From contig CM012953.1 in the NCBI GenBank assembly GCA_000181795.3, positions 6,992,034 to 7,056,033 on the forward strand: a stretch of 64,000 nt of DNA, in the 5' to 3' direction. Positions 25,257 to 37,447 of this stretch are shown one piece after another; positions within the stretch are counted from its first letter, which is position 1, and every line of letters begins with the position of its first letter. The DNA is from Trichinella spiralis. Taxonomy: Eukaryota; Nematoda; Enoplea; Trichinellida; Trichinellidae. Under the pieces are notes generated by a model that was not told where the DNA came from, did not search any database, and saw only the letters and a program-made list of their open reading frames with translations. Both the position numbers and the translations under genes were made by a program.

Positions 25257-27464
25257 TGCTATTTGGAAATCGCATCAGCCAATAATTCCAAGTCAATGTC
25301 ACTCCTCCTCCTCCTCCTTCTTCTTCTTCTCTTATATTCTTGGGATGATATATGATTATATACGTATATATAATTTTAGCTACTGCTAATTTCAAAATGA
25401 ATTTTCAATATCGCAAAGTATCCAATTTTATCAAATTGTGAAGAGAGAGAGAGAGACAGTGGGGGAGAGAGAGAGAGAGAGAATTTCGTTTTTCTTCTTT
25501 TTCTTTTCTTTTATTTTTATTTCTTTCTTTGCTTCCTCTTGACGGCTCGAGCTAACTCTCTTTTTCCCTCTCTATCCGCTAAAAAATGAACATGGAATGA
25601 AAAAAAAAGATTAATAATTTCACACCAAAATCTCATTCACGATCACGCATTATCAAAATTTTCACGCTCTTCTTCTATCCGCTATTTCACAATTTATCTA
25701 TCAAAGAAACAATAACAATATCAACACACTGCACTCCTGCATCAAATATGCTAATAATTATTCATATTGATAGAATGACGATTATCCGACTTTTCCACGC
25801 ATTCTTCTCGTTGTCAACATTTCAACAACTGCTGCATTTGATTCAACTGATGATCATGTTCAAAAATTTTGTCATAAAAATCAAATAATAACTCTGTTTC
25901 ACAATGTTCACAATCACAATTCACAGTGTTTCACAATCAACAGCAAAAAATTTAAAAAAAAAGAAACCACAACAACGAAACTTACATATTTATTTGAATC
26001 GTATATTTTTTTTAAAAAATTCAAAAAACTCACCTTTTCATCATTTTCAACAATTAATAAATCCGATAAATGGAGAAATAAAAATTTTTGAAAAAAAAAG
26101 AATACACACCACAGATATACAGATAAAGAAAGAAGGAAAGAAAAAAGTCAAAAATTATTATAATATTTAACACCAGTCAATCATTGCTGCTGCTGCTGAT
26201 AGGTGAGAAGAAGGACAGTTTAGAAGTTGATTAATAATATAAATATGAAATATGGTAACGGACGGAGCAACAAAGCACGACTGCTGATTGATAAACGAAA
26301 TGAAATGAAAAGCATTTTCAAGAAAGCAACGAATGCAATTTGGAATGGGAAAAATTGACCTGCCCGGTCTCTTCTTCCTCCCCTCGGCTAGCCCAAGGCG
26401 CTGTACTAATATTGGCCGACCGAAAAACGAAACCAACAACGTCGTCCTTCTAAAGGAGTCAAAATTTTACAATTAATCAAATATATCTATACTATCAATC
26501 ACAATATATACATTACTACTACTACTACTACTAGTACTACTACTGCTACTATGCCGTTGGGCAGCAATGCAATCAAGGCAGCACTACCACCGCCACAACT
26601 GAACCTCAATTTTCAATAAAAACAAACAAACAAATCTATTATATTCTATTACACAATAAATATATGTACATATAATAAAACTGCAGCAGCAGCAGCAAGT
26701 GTAGAAACAACACTTGCATACAGTATACACGAACATATTATTAATCGTAAAACAAAACAGCATCACGTGCGGAGAAGTGAGAGGTAGTTGGAACATTATA
26801 CAACAGCAGAATAAATATTTGCTCAACAACGACAACGACAACGACGAAAACGGAAAACTGTAATTATAAAATCTGCTTCAAATTCTTCTTGCAGTCGTCG
26901 AGTTATTTTGGTATTTTGTGAAACAAAATTATTCCAAAACAAAAGAAAAACATTCCACCGTTATTTTATAAAAAAAATTTCAACAAAAAATAAAAATAAA
27001 ATAATATTTTATGAAAAAAATCCACACCTGCTACTTGGATGCACCACCTTTTTTTCGTCATGATGCAAAAATGCGTTGTTAAAGAATGAAGGAGACGGAC
27101 GATGAGAAAGAAAATTTCACTTATTATTATTTTCTCAGCAATTGTCAACTGACGTCAGTTGAAAATAAGTATCGTCGAAAAAATGCAAAGCATATGAAAA
27201 ATGTAAAAAATAATTGATATAAAGTATAGAATAAAATGGGAAAAAATATGGATCATTGCGGAGTCGATAGTTTGTTTTATGCCAAGGAATGCATGCATTC
27301 ATCCATGGATGAATTCTTCACCAAGGACGCGAAAGAGAGTGAGCAGAAAACTGAACATAGTTGTGTGTGTGTATGTGCTAATAATGCTGAAGTTGAGAAG
27401 AGGTGGAATAAATTTGTTTTGCTTTTCTATGGCAATTTTCAACATATTCAACGTGAAAACGCGT

Positions 27465-27501
<37 letters not shown>
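27465..27501. repeat. (CA)n microsatellite
   Basis: About 18 CA units. Confidence 0.95.
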
Positions 27502-27502
<1 letters not shown>

Positions 27503-30118
27503 TCTTCAATATCATCAAGTAATACAAGCATAAAATTTCTACAGCTGCTACTCATTCATAATTAACCTCATTGAATTAATCTGTGTATGTGCGTGCACGT
27601 ATGCGTATAAATAAACTGAATGAATAATAATGACCAAATCACAGAAAACCTGTGTATGTAGAATAATATAGAATAAAAAAGAAAAAGCAGACCAAACAGC
27701 GAGATAAAATAAAACCCCAAAATAATAAACAATTAAAACAAACAAAAGATTGATTGATTAAAAAACAGTGGATTGTAATCAAAAGTGTTAAAATTCCACA
27801 AATACATACACGCACACACACATACACACCGAGAGAGCCGCAAATTCGTGAACAAATAAGTAAATTAGAAAAATTGCCATATCAGGAAAAACTGAATGAC
27901 ATTAAGAAAGAAAGAAAGCTATCTGACATTTCTATATTTTGAAACACTATTAAATTTTAAAAACAATAATAAGATGGGCAATGTAATTCGAAGGTGAGGT
28001 TGCCATGACAACCATTTTTGAATGAATTACAAAAATATTTACGAAAAAAGTTTTTTCCCCTCTTATTGGTCAATGACTAGTTGGTGATGATTACAGTTAC
28101 CAAGTAATAATCAAGATCGACAATGCAATGGAAATGCAGAAAAGAAATATCAACATTGCAAAAAGAGAAGAAAAGTAAAAGAACTAAATGTGAGGAAGAG
28201 GAAAATACCACAGTTGAGAAGTGCAAAAAATCTTTTTTTCTGCAAACACTATTATTATTATTGATCGAATCTTTGTGGAGAAGTAAATTTTATACATGAA
28301 ATATTTTCCTTACTGAAATCGACGATGACAACAACTGCTACTCTTACACTACTAGTACTAGCTCTTCTCATTCTTACCCTCAGTATTCAGCTTTGTATCC
28401 AATTCCGCTGTTTACAGTAGAAAGTGGCTAGTATTATTGATCGAAAGTGTGCCACGTTTACACATTTCCATCTCTCAGCAATGCTTCTCACTTCGACGAC
28501 AACTTTTTCCTGCCAAATGTCAGTGAAATTTACATCAGCTTTTCCCAATACTTTATACACAATTAATTGATCAAGTGATTTTTCTTTCTCAAATTAATTT
28601 CGACAACTGTTTCAAATTTAAAAAATTGAATAATTTATCAAAACTGTAGCAGAACAACAGTTATTTATCATTGTTTAGGATTAAATTTTACCAATAAATG
28701 AAATTTTTTAAATGCAAAATATAATATTAATAAAAATTTCAATTTTAATCTACGTTGCAACAAGCATCTGTCTGTCTGACAACTGCTGTAGTTGAAATAG
28801 ATGATCAAGTTGGTGGTGTTCAAGGTCGATCTTATTATAAAAATAAAAAAACACGTTCTCTCAGCAACAGTTTGCCAGCTGTTGTCGCAGCAAATGCAAA
28901 ACTGTATTATGCAAAAATTAATTTCAACAATTCCAAATGAAGACAAATAGACACAAAATTAAATAACACTTCATTCTAAATTAAGAGAAAAGAGAAATTC
29001 ATCACCGTTATTATTTTGAAATATGATAAAATATGAATGAGAAATATGAGAAAAAAAATTATATATGCATATGCATAAGATTCAACAACTCTACCTCATC
29101 TGTGTGTCAGCACTTCTCGTTGGCGTGGAAATTAAATAACTGAGGAATCATAATAATGATGATAATATTCACGCACAACTTACAAACTGCTCTATTGATC
29201 AATTTCCTCCACTCGACGCCTAAATGTGACCTGCTTTTTCAGAACTAGTTGCGCAATATGATGGCAAACATCACTCCAATATAGTAGTAGTTAGTAGTTG
29301 TACTTGTTGTAATTGTAGTAGTAACTAAACAGCAGCAGCAGCAGCTTAGCTCGTTCATAACTTTTTCATGAGAAAACAATAATACCCATCGATTTTTCAA
29401 TAATCCACCACCACCATGCATTTGATTGAAAAATAAGGCGATGCTGTTGTTGTTGTTAGAGAAAATACAAAAATTTGCATCAGGTGCATATATGCAAAAT
29501 AGAAGAAACAGCAGAAAATTGTACTGAATAAAAGAATCCAAACTATTTACAGACAAGCATCAATTTTTACTCTCCAAGTGGAGCTGAAACTATCACGATG
29601 GATGATCAACTTTACAATCAATGCAAAAAATTTCACCTGCTCAAATTTTGTTCGTTTATACAAAGAGAAACTGATGAAACTTTTTCATTTTTAAATAAAT
29701 AATTATAAATAATCAACATTAATTCCAAAAACAATTTAAAAAATTTTTACAACAACAAGAATAAATAAAATCAATATGAAACAGATTGAATTTTTTAAAT
29801 GAATACTGAAATGAAATGGAATAAATTAAATTGGAAAAAAAACAAATTACCAAAAAAAGAAAATAAAAAGAAAACATTAAGGTAAATATGAATTTTTCAA
29901 AAACAACTAGTACAGTAGAACAGTCGACGTGAGAGGAGGAGCAAAATTTGCTTGAGCATCATCAATGTGAAAAAAAAAGTGAAAAACTGGTTTGCAATTT
30001 GCAAAAGAATTGAAATGAACCGGTTCTTCTACAGTCTCCACGTACCATGCAAATCTAGTGTTCCAACTGTACAATAACCGGACAAGCAACAGTAAGTCTG
30101 AAGACGACACGTAGACAT

Positions 30119-30147
30119 GCAGACAGACAGACAGACAGACAGACAGA
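30119..30147. repeat. (ACAG)n microsatellite
   Basis: About seven ACAG units. A shorter tract of the same unit occurs at 32689-32710. Confidence 0.95.
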
Positions 30148-30692
30148 AAAAAGCAAAAACTATTAGCCAAATCATTCTTCATCAATTATCAATATAATAT
30201 ATGCCAGATGAGTGAATTTGTTCTGCTTAAAAAAATAAAAATAAAAACTTGTCCCATCCATCTTATTACTGTAATTAAAATGAAAATTATCAGCATACGA
30301 TCAGCATGATTAGGCGATTGACAGACAGACGGAGAGAGAGATGGAGCTGATTTGCAAAAGCAACACCTTGACAAACGTCGTTGATCATCAATATTTGTTT
30401 CACTTGTTTAAACCTTACTTCTTGATCATCACATCTTCATCTTGAATCCAGAGTAGAACCAAATATGACCACCGACCATATACACCACTATCACTACAAT
30501 AATTCAACATCACTTTTGACAATTCAAATCAAAACCACAACTCTTTTTCCATTTATGATAACTATCAATTTATTATTATTTATCGGTATTACCAAAAGAT
30601 AAGAAAAAAAATTAAATAAACATTTTCCCAGCATAATAGTACAAATAATGTGATACGTCATCATTGTTTACTAAACAAAATCAGTGAAAATG

Positions 30693-30719
30693 TACACACA
30701 CACACACACACACACACAC
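30693..30719. repeat. (CA)n microsatellite
   Basis: About 13 CA units. Confidence 0.95.
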
Positions 30720-31699
30720 CACATACACACAATTCGAAACAATTTTTTAAAGTACACAAACCCTGAACATATATTTTATCATTTCAACAACGAAATGCTG
30801 CTCATTCGTCAATTCAATGATCGTAAAAATAATGCAAATGATCAAAAATTTGCATAATATCGTTGATTCCAACTTGAAATCACTGACAATAAATAAATAA
30901 ATAATTTAAACAAATCTCCGTTCATTATTTCATCAAAGATTAATCTATTTGAAATCTGTTTTACAAACAAGAAATAATAAATTTTTTTTCATTATTTTTT
31001 ATTTTTCAATAAAAACCACTATATGCAAAAAGAGAAAAAAATTGATCGCCTTAACTAAAATCGAATTATGAAACATTAGAACAATTATACAATGTGGAAA
31101 AAATCAATTTGTTTGATTGAAAATTATCCAATTTCACCATGCAAATTACAAAAACAACTTTTTCACATCGATTCGACTAACAATTCGGAACACAAATCAA
31201 TCAATCATCAACTGAAGTAAACAATAAACCGCAAGTGGAAAATGTGAACAAAGCAAAAAGCACAGGCAGAATAAAACAATATTAATTAATTGAGTAATTA
31301 ATGTGGAATATATCTATTGAAAATTCTCTATCGCATATTTTTCTCCAAGCTAAAAAAAAATCAAGCACCTGCTTGCACATATAATAAAATTAATTATTAA
31401 AAACATTTTTTTTCTTACTTTCAAAGGAAGAAGAATAAGGAATTATTCACTGATAAAAAAAACAATAATTCTCTTCATCATCCATCTTTGTGCATAATTT
31501 CAATTTTCGCACAACTGAAAAATCGAAAACTACGTGCAATGAATGTACAATCGTTTCCATTGAACAAAATAATAATAATAAATAAGATAAAATATCCAAC
31601 AAGCTTTCTACAAATTTGCTAACTCACAAATGCGTCGAACAAGCTTGTAGTATGCATGCATTTATGAATGCCTCCCCCTCTCCCTCTTTCTCCCTCCCT

Positions 31700-31729
31700 T
31701 TGTGTGTGTGTGTGTGTGTGTGCGCGCGC
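31700..31729. repeat. (TG)n(CG)n alternating tract
   Basis: About ten TG units followed by CGCGCG. Alternating purine-pyrimidine sequence of this kind can adopt Z-DNA. Confidence 0.9.
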
Positions 31730-32800
31730 ATAATATTCACGTTGACGCGTGCTGATCACGCAAATGACGATGAAAAATCAATTACCAACGCTGCATACCA
31801 GCCGGAGGTTGGACAACAAAAGCTCAAGACAAACATCGAACAGAGATGCTGAACGGAACACTGGAAAAGGGATGACAAATAAATGATAAACCCAACTCGT
31901 CCATTATTATTATCTGCATACGTAAATTATGATAAAACAAAAAAAAACAGAGAACAAGCATGCAATTATCCTCCTTTTTCGCCCTATACGCAATCCTCTA
32001 ACAACACAACTTTCGCATCAAATGCAATAATCATCATCATATGCAAGAAGAAGTAGCAGCATCAACAACAACAATAGTAATAGTAATAGTAATAGCAACG
32101 GAAGCAGCAACAGCGGTAAAAGCAGCAAATGGCAGTTGCGCGTTTTCGAAGACAGAAAAGCCACCAAGCCTGCTAAAAATTATTATGCTTTCAAACAGAC
32201 AGGCAGGAACAAAGTGGGCATTTTGGAAGAATTAAAGGCACACGAAAATCAGCAATATGCTTCTTATTCTCTCACTCGCTCTCTCTCTATTGACTGACTA
32301 GCTATCAATCGCCAATGCTTAATTATTTCTCCACTTCCATTTGCAGCTTCATTATTGCATACAAGCAGTAAAAAATGGGAAGACAAAAATACCCAATAGC
32401 AAATGAAAACCGGATGCACGCATTTTCTGGCCGAAAAGCATAGCATACTTTGGGGGTAAACCTACAACCGACAATATAGGACAGGTGAAAAGAGGACAAA
32501 CAAAACGCAATCACGTGCCTATCCCGAACGACAGGTGACCTGCATACACATATTAGCAAATGCGATTGCGCATAAACCACGCAGAACAGAAAAATATACA
32601 CATTTTATCGATATACAACTGAAAAACATGCTTCAAGCAACTGGCCGGAATTTCAATCCAAATAACGCAACCAGCAGGTAGATAGATGGACAGACAGACA
32701 GACAGACAGATGATAAACAAATATTATACATTTATATGTATGCATAAATAGGAGACGATGAAAAAAAGTTGAAAAAATTCGATCGCCAACACAAGCACAA

Positions 32801-33160
32801 GCTAAAACCGCTTGCTCCTAGGGAACATTGTTGACGTCGACGTTCAGCCAATCAGCTGTTCGCTTTATTTATCCTCGCTCCAATGTCATTCAAATTGATC
32901 CTTACTATCGATTGGTGTCGCGCCAACCGGTGTGACCAGACCACGCATTGACGTCCACATTTCCGGACGGGTAAAATTTTTGCAAAAGTCCAAAAATTTT
33001 CCACCACGCCCGACGCCATGACGACCCGCATCCAATGCAATCGATCGCCAAGCAGACAATGCTGCAGACGAGCAGATAAAAATGCACCAATTGACAAATC
33101 CTCTTCCTCCATCCCTCCTCCCCCTCACTTCTTTTTCTTGACGCGACAACGAACAAATCG
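32801..33160 (-). promoter_or_regulatory. GC-richer patch with a CCAAT box, possible ncl-1 promoter
   Basis: A sharp rise in G+C and CpG (cgtcgacgttcagccaatcag..., then many CG dinucleotides to 33150) interrupts the AT-rich tract. AGCCAATCAG at about 32847 is a CCAAT-box match. Three overlapping open frames run through it on the minus strand (33156-32852), but none shows a recognised domain. A promoter or 5' exon of the minus-strand gene below is the simplest reading; an unrecognised short gene is the alternative. Confidence 0.3.
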
Positions 33161-34132
33161 TCCTTTGCAGATAGAAAATTTTAACACTTGCAATAATATC
33201 AAAAAAGAAAAACTAAACAAAACATTTAAAAAATTTTGAATAAATTCAATTAATTGTAAAATATTTGCAAAATAAAAACAACAATAATTTTGAATTTTTC
33301 AAATCAACTACGCTCACTATGCATTATATAAATAATTTACCTTCCCATGAAATCTCTTTTTTTGGAATATAAATTTCGACAAATATATCTAGAAACTGCA
33401 TAAAAAGAAACTTGTCAATCAAATCACATCGCACATTAATCGGCGCATACACTTGAAAACCGCTGCAAAACAAGTCCAATTTGATAACAACATGATTTTC
33501 AAGCATTATTTACACAGGTGCAATAATTTCATCCAACTATCCTTATAAACAGTATGCAATTTCACAAATAGCATTTTCAATTTATACATTCACAACTGCG
33601 GATAATTGAAATGCAATTTTTATATTTTGAATTTTATTTACAGAATAATCAATTTTCCAAAAAAAAGAATTACATGATATGAATTATTTTCACTTGTTTC
33701 ACATTCAACTGCAATTTTTTATTCCGTCTTGAATTTTGAATCACATGAATTGATATTGTGGTTAAAATTTGTTCTATTGAATAAATAATATTTTAAAGTA
33801 ATCCTGTATTACCAGAAACGCAGCTAATTGTCACCAACTTTATGGTGTTAATTTGAACAAATTTTCTTATAATTTAGAAATCATAAAAAAATCAAATGTA
33901 TTATCAACATAACGCAGAATAACTGTTTATATGTCTACCTTAGTTGCTTTCTACTGATAATCTTTTGTTCGGCATGCATGTTAGGAATTAAAAATGCTTT
34001 GATCCTTTATATTATGTTAATACTGTTCATTCTGATAATAATAAACGACTAACATACAAAATGTGCAACAGATATCCCATAAAGTCATTTTTTACAACAT
34101 GTAACTGTAATTTCAGATTATGAAAGCCTAAA
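33161..34132. other. AT-rich DNA with one possible orphan exon
   Basis: Mostly featureless. A minus-strand frame at 33506-33337 (ending ...KKEISWEG then GTAAAT) looks somewhat protein-like and ends in a donor-type site, but I recognise no family and no partner exon. Confidence 0.3.
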
Positions 34133-34386
34133 TAAAAAGTACCGTATATCAGTTTGTACCTGAACATCAGAACAGCCGGTAGCGATGAAGGCAGTAATAA
34201 GAGGCGGTCGTGTGTGTGGTTGGTTATTTTGGTTTCGTCTCTCTGTGTGTGTATGTGCATTCTTATCTTGCTTATTATTCTTTGTCTCATAATAAATTGT
34301 GTACTTTAGATGCCTCGTCAGGAGATGTAAGCGGAACACCACCCGAACTAGCGGGCCGAAGTGTGCCAGTGAGCGCATTACATATG
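34133..34386 (+). repeat. left LTR-like repeat
   Basis: Related to 36074-36353 over its length, with many substitutions and small gaps, so it is old. Confidence 0.6.
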
Positions 34387-35787
34387 AGGGGCTCTCCAAA
34401 AACTGGTCTCCCCGCTTTTCATACAGCATAAAGCACGACGTGTTGGCGTCAACCAGCGCTATTTACTTCGAGCACCGAACCAATTCCCAGGGTTAAGGCG
34501 AAGTATTCCTTAACCATAATGGCACTTCATATAATTAATGAGCTCCATTGAGAATTGAATCGGCTACAGCGAATGGCAGGTGAACCGATCGACACATTTG
34601 CAGACCGAGTCTAACAAGCTGGGGACAAGCTCCTTCTCGAGGAGCTGCGTAATATCGAACTATGTTGGAAGCCCTTTTGGGCAATGAACCAACTAGTATT
34701 GAACAAGCTCATCGAAAGGCTATATACTACCGCTAAGGTCAGATTACGAGTTACGCCCGCAGTGGCGACTTGAAGAGTTAGAAGCGACATTGGAACAATA
34801 TTGGACAAGCCATAAAGTAAAAGAGAATCGGAGCGCGCCTAATCTGTCACCATCGGCGCGAGGCCGCGAGATAAATAACTGACACGGCAGCTGCGCACAT
34901 TCGCAACGTGCCGATTGTAAATAGCACCATCCACGATTACAGCATTTTGTCTCTGTCCGGCGGGGCTAGAAATCTTGTTGAAACTGGCTACAGACTTCAT
35001 TGACAAATCAGCGATGAGTCAGAACGTGAAAAAACAAACGGAATGGTGCATCTCAGCATCACCCACCACCAAGAAACGTTTCACGAACCCAGATGTGAAA
35101 TTTTCAGTTATGGGCAACCACACGTGCCCGGTGATGTGAAACGTGACGAAAGATCTCGTCCGAGCAATACGGAGATTGAAACTGAAAATCCTGCAAAGGT
35201 CGTTATCGAAGCACAAGACGAACCCTAGCAGGGAGCTAACAGAGTTTTACAATTAGCTGGTAAGCAATGCCTCTACCAGCTTAGATACTTCCGCTTTTTT
35301 TTCTAACGTGAGACCTGGTCCGGTACCCAATGGTGTATAATTATAATATGATGACCAGTGATTTATTGATTTTTGCCACAGAGGCTGTTGTGAGGCTGCT
35401 GGCTCAGAGTAACTGCTAGTGCGGGGATGGGATCTTTAAGATTCTTCCATCCTGGTACCAGCGGTTGTTCACCCTCCCATGGGAGGAGGTATCAGTCTTC
35501 TGAAGCAGGTGATGTGTTCTCAGCAAAGCGATCTGGCATGAATGATAACTAAATTGATTGTGATTGAACTAAATGATTGATTCTTTGTGTTGTTGGAGTT
35601 GTTTAGATTTGAATAAAATTTCATTAAAAATTCCCAGACTATTTCTAATGCAAAAAATATTCAAACTTGCAATAATAATAGGTAAGATTTAATTAAATTT
35701 CTGCTTAACAACAAATTGTTGTTAAAATACTTGTGCACGTTAGTTGGCATTAAAAAAGTGAAATTGAATTTCGAAAAATCAATAAAT

Positions 35788-35884
35788 TGAACCAGCTTAG
35801 AACCGGTTCAGGCATAAAAATTAGCCAACCGGACTGAACTGGATAATGGAAAAACTAAACTGGACCGGTTCAAGACCGGTCGAC
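35788..35884. repeat. cluster of ACCGGTTC palindromic words
   Basis: GAACCGGTTC, GGACCGGTTC and AGACCGGTCG occur within 100 bases. This looks like a piece of a transposon terminus inside the decayed retroelement, but no partner end was found. Confidence 0.4.
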
Positions 35885-36073
35885 AAGCTCAAGCATGACT
35901 TCGAGCGTTCTCCCGGCTGAGTTTTCTCGGCTAGTGTTTTTTTTTAATTTTTCACTCATATTTATCCGGGGCGTTGGCCCGACTCAGCGTCTGGTAGGCC
36001 AGATCTACTGGATTGGTCCATTAATCATCGTAATTTCGGCAGTTGACTATCTATGCATCTGGCGTTGGCGGCC

Positions 36074-36353
36074 TATAAAGTACCGTATACCATCAGTTGG
36101 TACTTGAATATCAGGACAGCCGGTAGCGATGAAGGCAGTAACATGAAGAGGTGGTGCTTGTGGTTGATTGCCTTGTTTTCTTTCGTCTCTCTGTGTGAAT
36201 GTGCGTTTGCATTTGAATTTTGCGTATTGTCGCATGATAAATTGTGTATTTAAAATACCTGGTGGAGAAATTAAAATGGAAAACCACCCAAACGCGTCGG
36301 TCGAGACCAGCGGCTTCAGGGTGTGCCATTGAGCGCTGCGCGTTACAATGTAA
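36074..36353 (+). repeat. right LTR-like repeat
   Basis: Contains TATAAAGTACCG at its start, which could be the LTR promoter TATA box, and the shared GGTAGCGATGAAGGCAGTAA core. Confidence 0.6.
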
Positions 36354-37434
36354 ATGCACTTTTCAGTGTCTGTTCCATACAGTGGTTAAAGTGATGCAGT
36401 ATTGCTAAACAACTGGCAAACTTTTGCTTTTTTTATAATTTTCTCTTAAGCTTAACCGATTTCAAATTTCATAACTTTTTGTTAATTTAAATTAGTCATG
36501 GTATTTTAACGATTATTCTTATTTCATCAATTTTTAGTGCATCTTGATTTTGAGATGCTGTAGTTTGCAGTTACATTTCTGTTTAGTTTGTGAGCACTTT
36601 TGGTGCTCATTAATCATATGTAATTCATATAAACAAAACTTAAACTGAATTTGAATGAAAAATCATACTAAGCATGTTTATCAGACATATTTGTGATCAT
36701 TTTTGAGTGAATTGTTTGGTTCAAATAAATTATTAATTCGAAAGAGTTGTTTATCATTAAAGTATTCAGAACAGTTTTCACAATGTTTAACACGTGACAA
36801 GTGCGCCATCTGACCGCATGTTCAAAAATGTTTAGTGAATTAATATAAAAGGAATTCTGTGAAGCTTCATTTCAACGTTTAATGTAATTAATGTAATTAG
36901 TAAACATGCATATCATATAGCATTTGCTATTTACATTATTATTTCAAGTTAAAGCATAAATTTTAAACAGTAATTTGTAAGTTGCTTATAAAATTTTCTC
37001 GATTTGCTAACTGGCGATATTTCTTCACAACAGAGGGAACAACACTCATAATGAACATCTACAATTGTTTATTTGGAGCACAACATCCCACCACTCCTTA
37101 CAAACACCAATAACTGATGGTGTACTTACCGTATTTTAGGTGAATGCGTACATGATTTTCTGGTATACTGCAATAACAAACTGTAATGTTATAAAAATAA
37201 TTGCTAGTAATATAGGGGGTTTGAGGTTGGGTGTGTAATAATTATTAATTTATCACATTTGAGGAACAGTAAAAAATGACTGCTTGTGCTGTCATAATTA
37301 TGACTGATTAAACATTATAATGTGAATGCGGTTCTTGTAGTAAATCGTTTTCTTGTATATTTTCGCTGCTTTATATTTATATTTGTAAAATCATTATATG
37401 TATATATATATATGTATTTGAATCGAATTGATGA
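36354..37434. other. AT-rich intergenic DNA upstream of REP
   Basis: No gene seen. Contains a short (TA)n run at 37400-37411 close to the REP start. Confidence 0.5.
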
Positions 37435-37441
37435 TTTTCAG
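37435..37441 (+). promoter_or_regulatory. candidate trans-splice acceptor of REP
   Basis: TTTTCAG ends six bases before the ATG at 37448, after TGATGA. A 3' splice site this close to the start, with no obvious upstream exon, is typical of a spliced-leader acceptor in nematodes. Confidence 0.5.
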
Positions 37442-37447
37442 TAAACA

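Larger units (their letters stand above)
25257..32800. other. 7.5-kb non-coding tract with many microsatellites; possible 5' intron of ncl-1
   Basis: No convincing coding exon on either strand. The region contains (CA)n, (TG)n, (ACAG)n, (CTA)n (26515-26550), GA-rich runs (25443-25482) and many AAAC or AAT words, with A exceeding T on the plus strand as in sense-antisense introns of the minus-strand genes. ORFs such as 27236-27565 or 32041-32235 are repeat-driven. It could be upstream DNA or a large 5' intron of ncl-1. Confidence 0.5.
34133..36353 (+). mobile_element. old LTR retroelement with diverged direct repeats and gag-like remnant
   Basis: Segments 34133-34386 and 36074-36353 are clearly related direct repeats. 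Both contain AGTACCGTATA, then GACAGCCGGTAGCGATGAAG (AACAG in the left copy), then CGTCTCTCTGTGTG, a (A/G)ATAAATTGTGTA polyadenylation-like site and CACCC(A/G)AAC. They sit about 1.94 kb apart in the same orientation, like LTRs. Between them, 34550-34770 reads as a broken gag-like fragment (LNRLQRMAGEPIDTFADRV, then ELRNIELCW) with stops. No polymerase is left. Confidence 0.6.

Noticed and set aside
24010-25389. Plus-strand poly-Leu/Val frames
   Set aside because: They are antisense shadows of poly-Asn/Thr/Ser codons in ncl-1.
27236-27565. 109-residue frame ending in Thr-His repeats
   Set aside because: Driven by the (CA)n microsatellite; no other support.
32041-32235. Frame rich in Ile, Val and Ala
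   Set aside because: Produced by trinucleotide repeats in low-complexity DNA.
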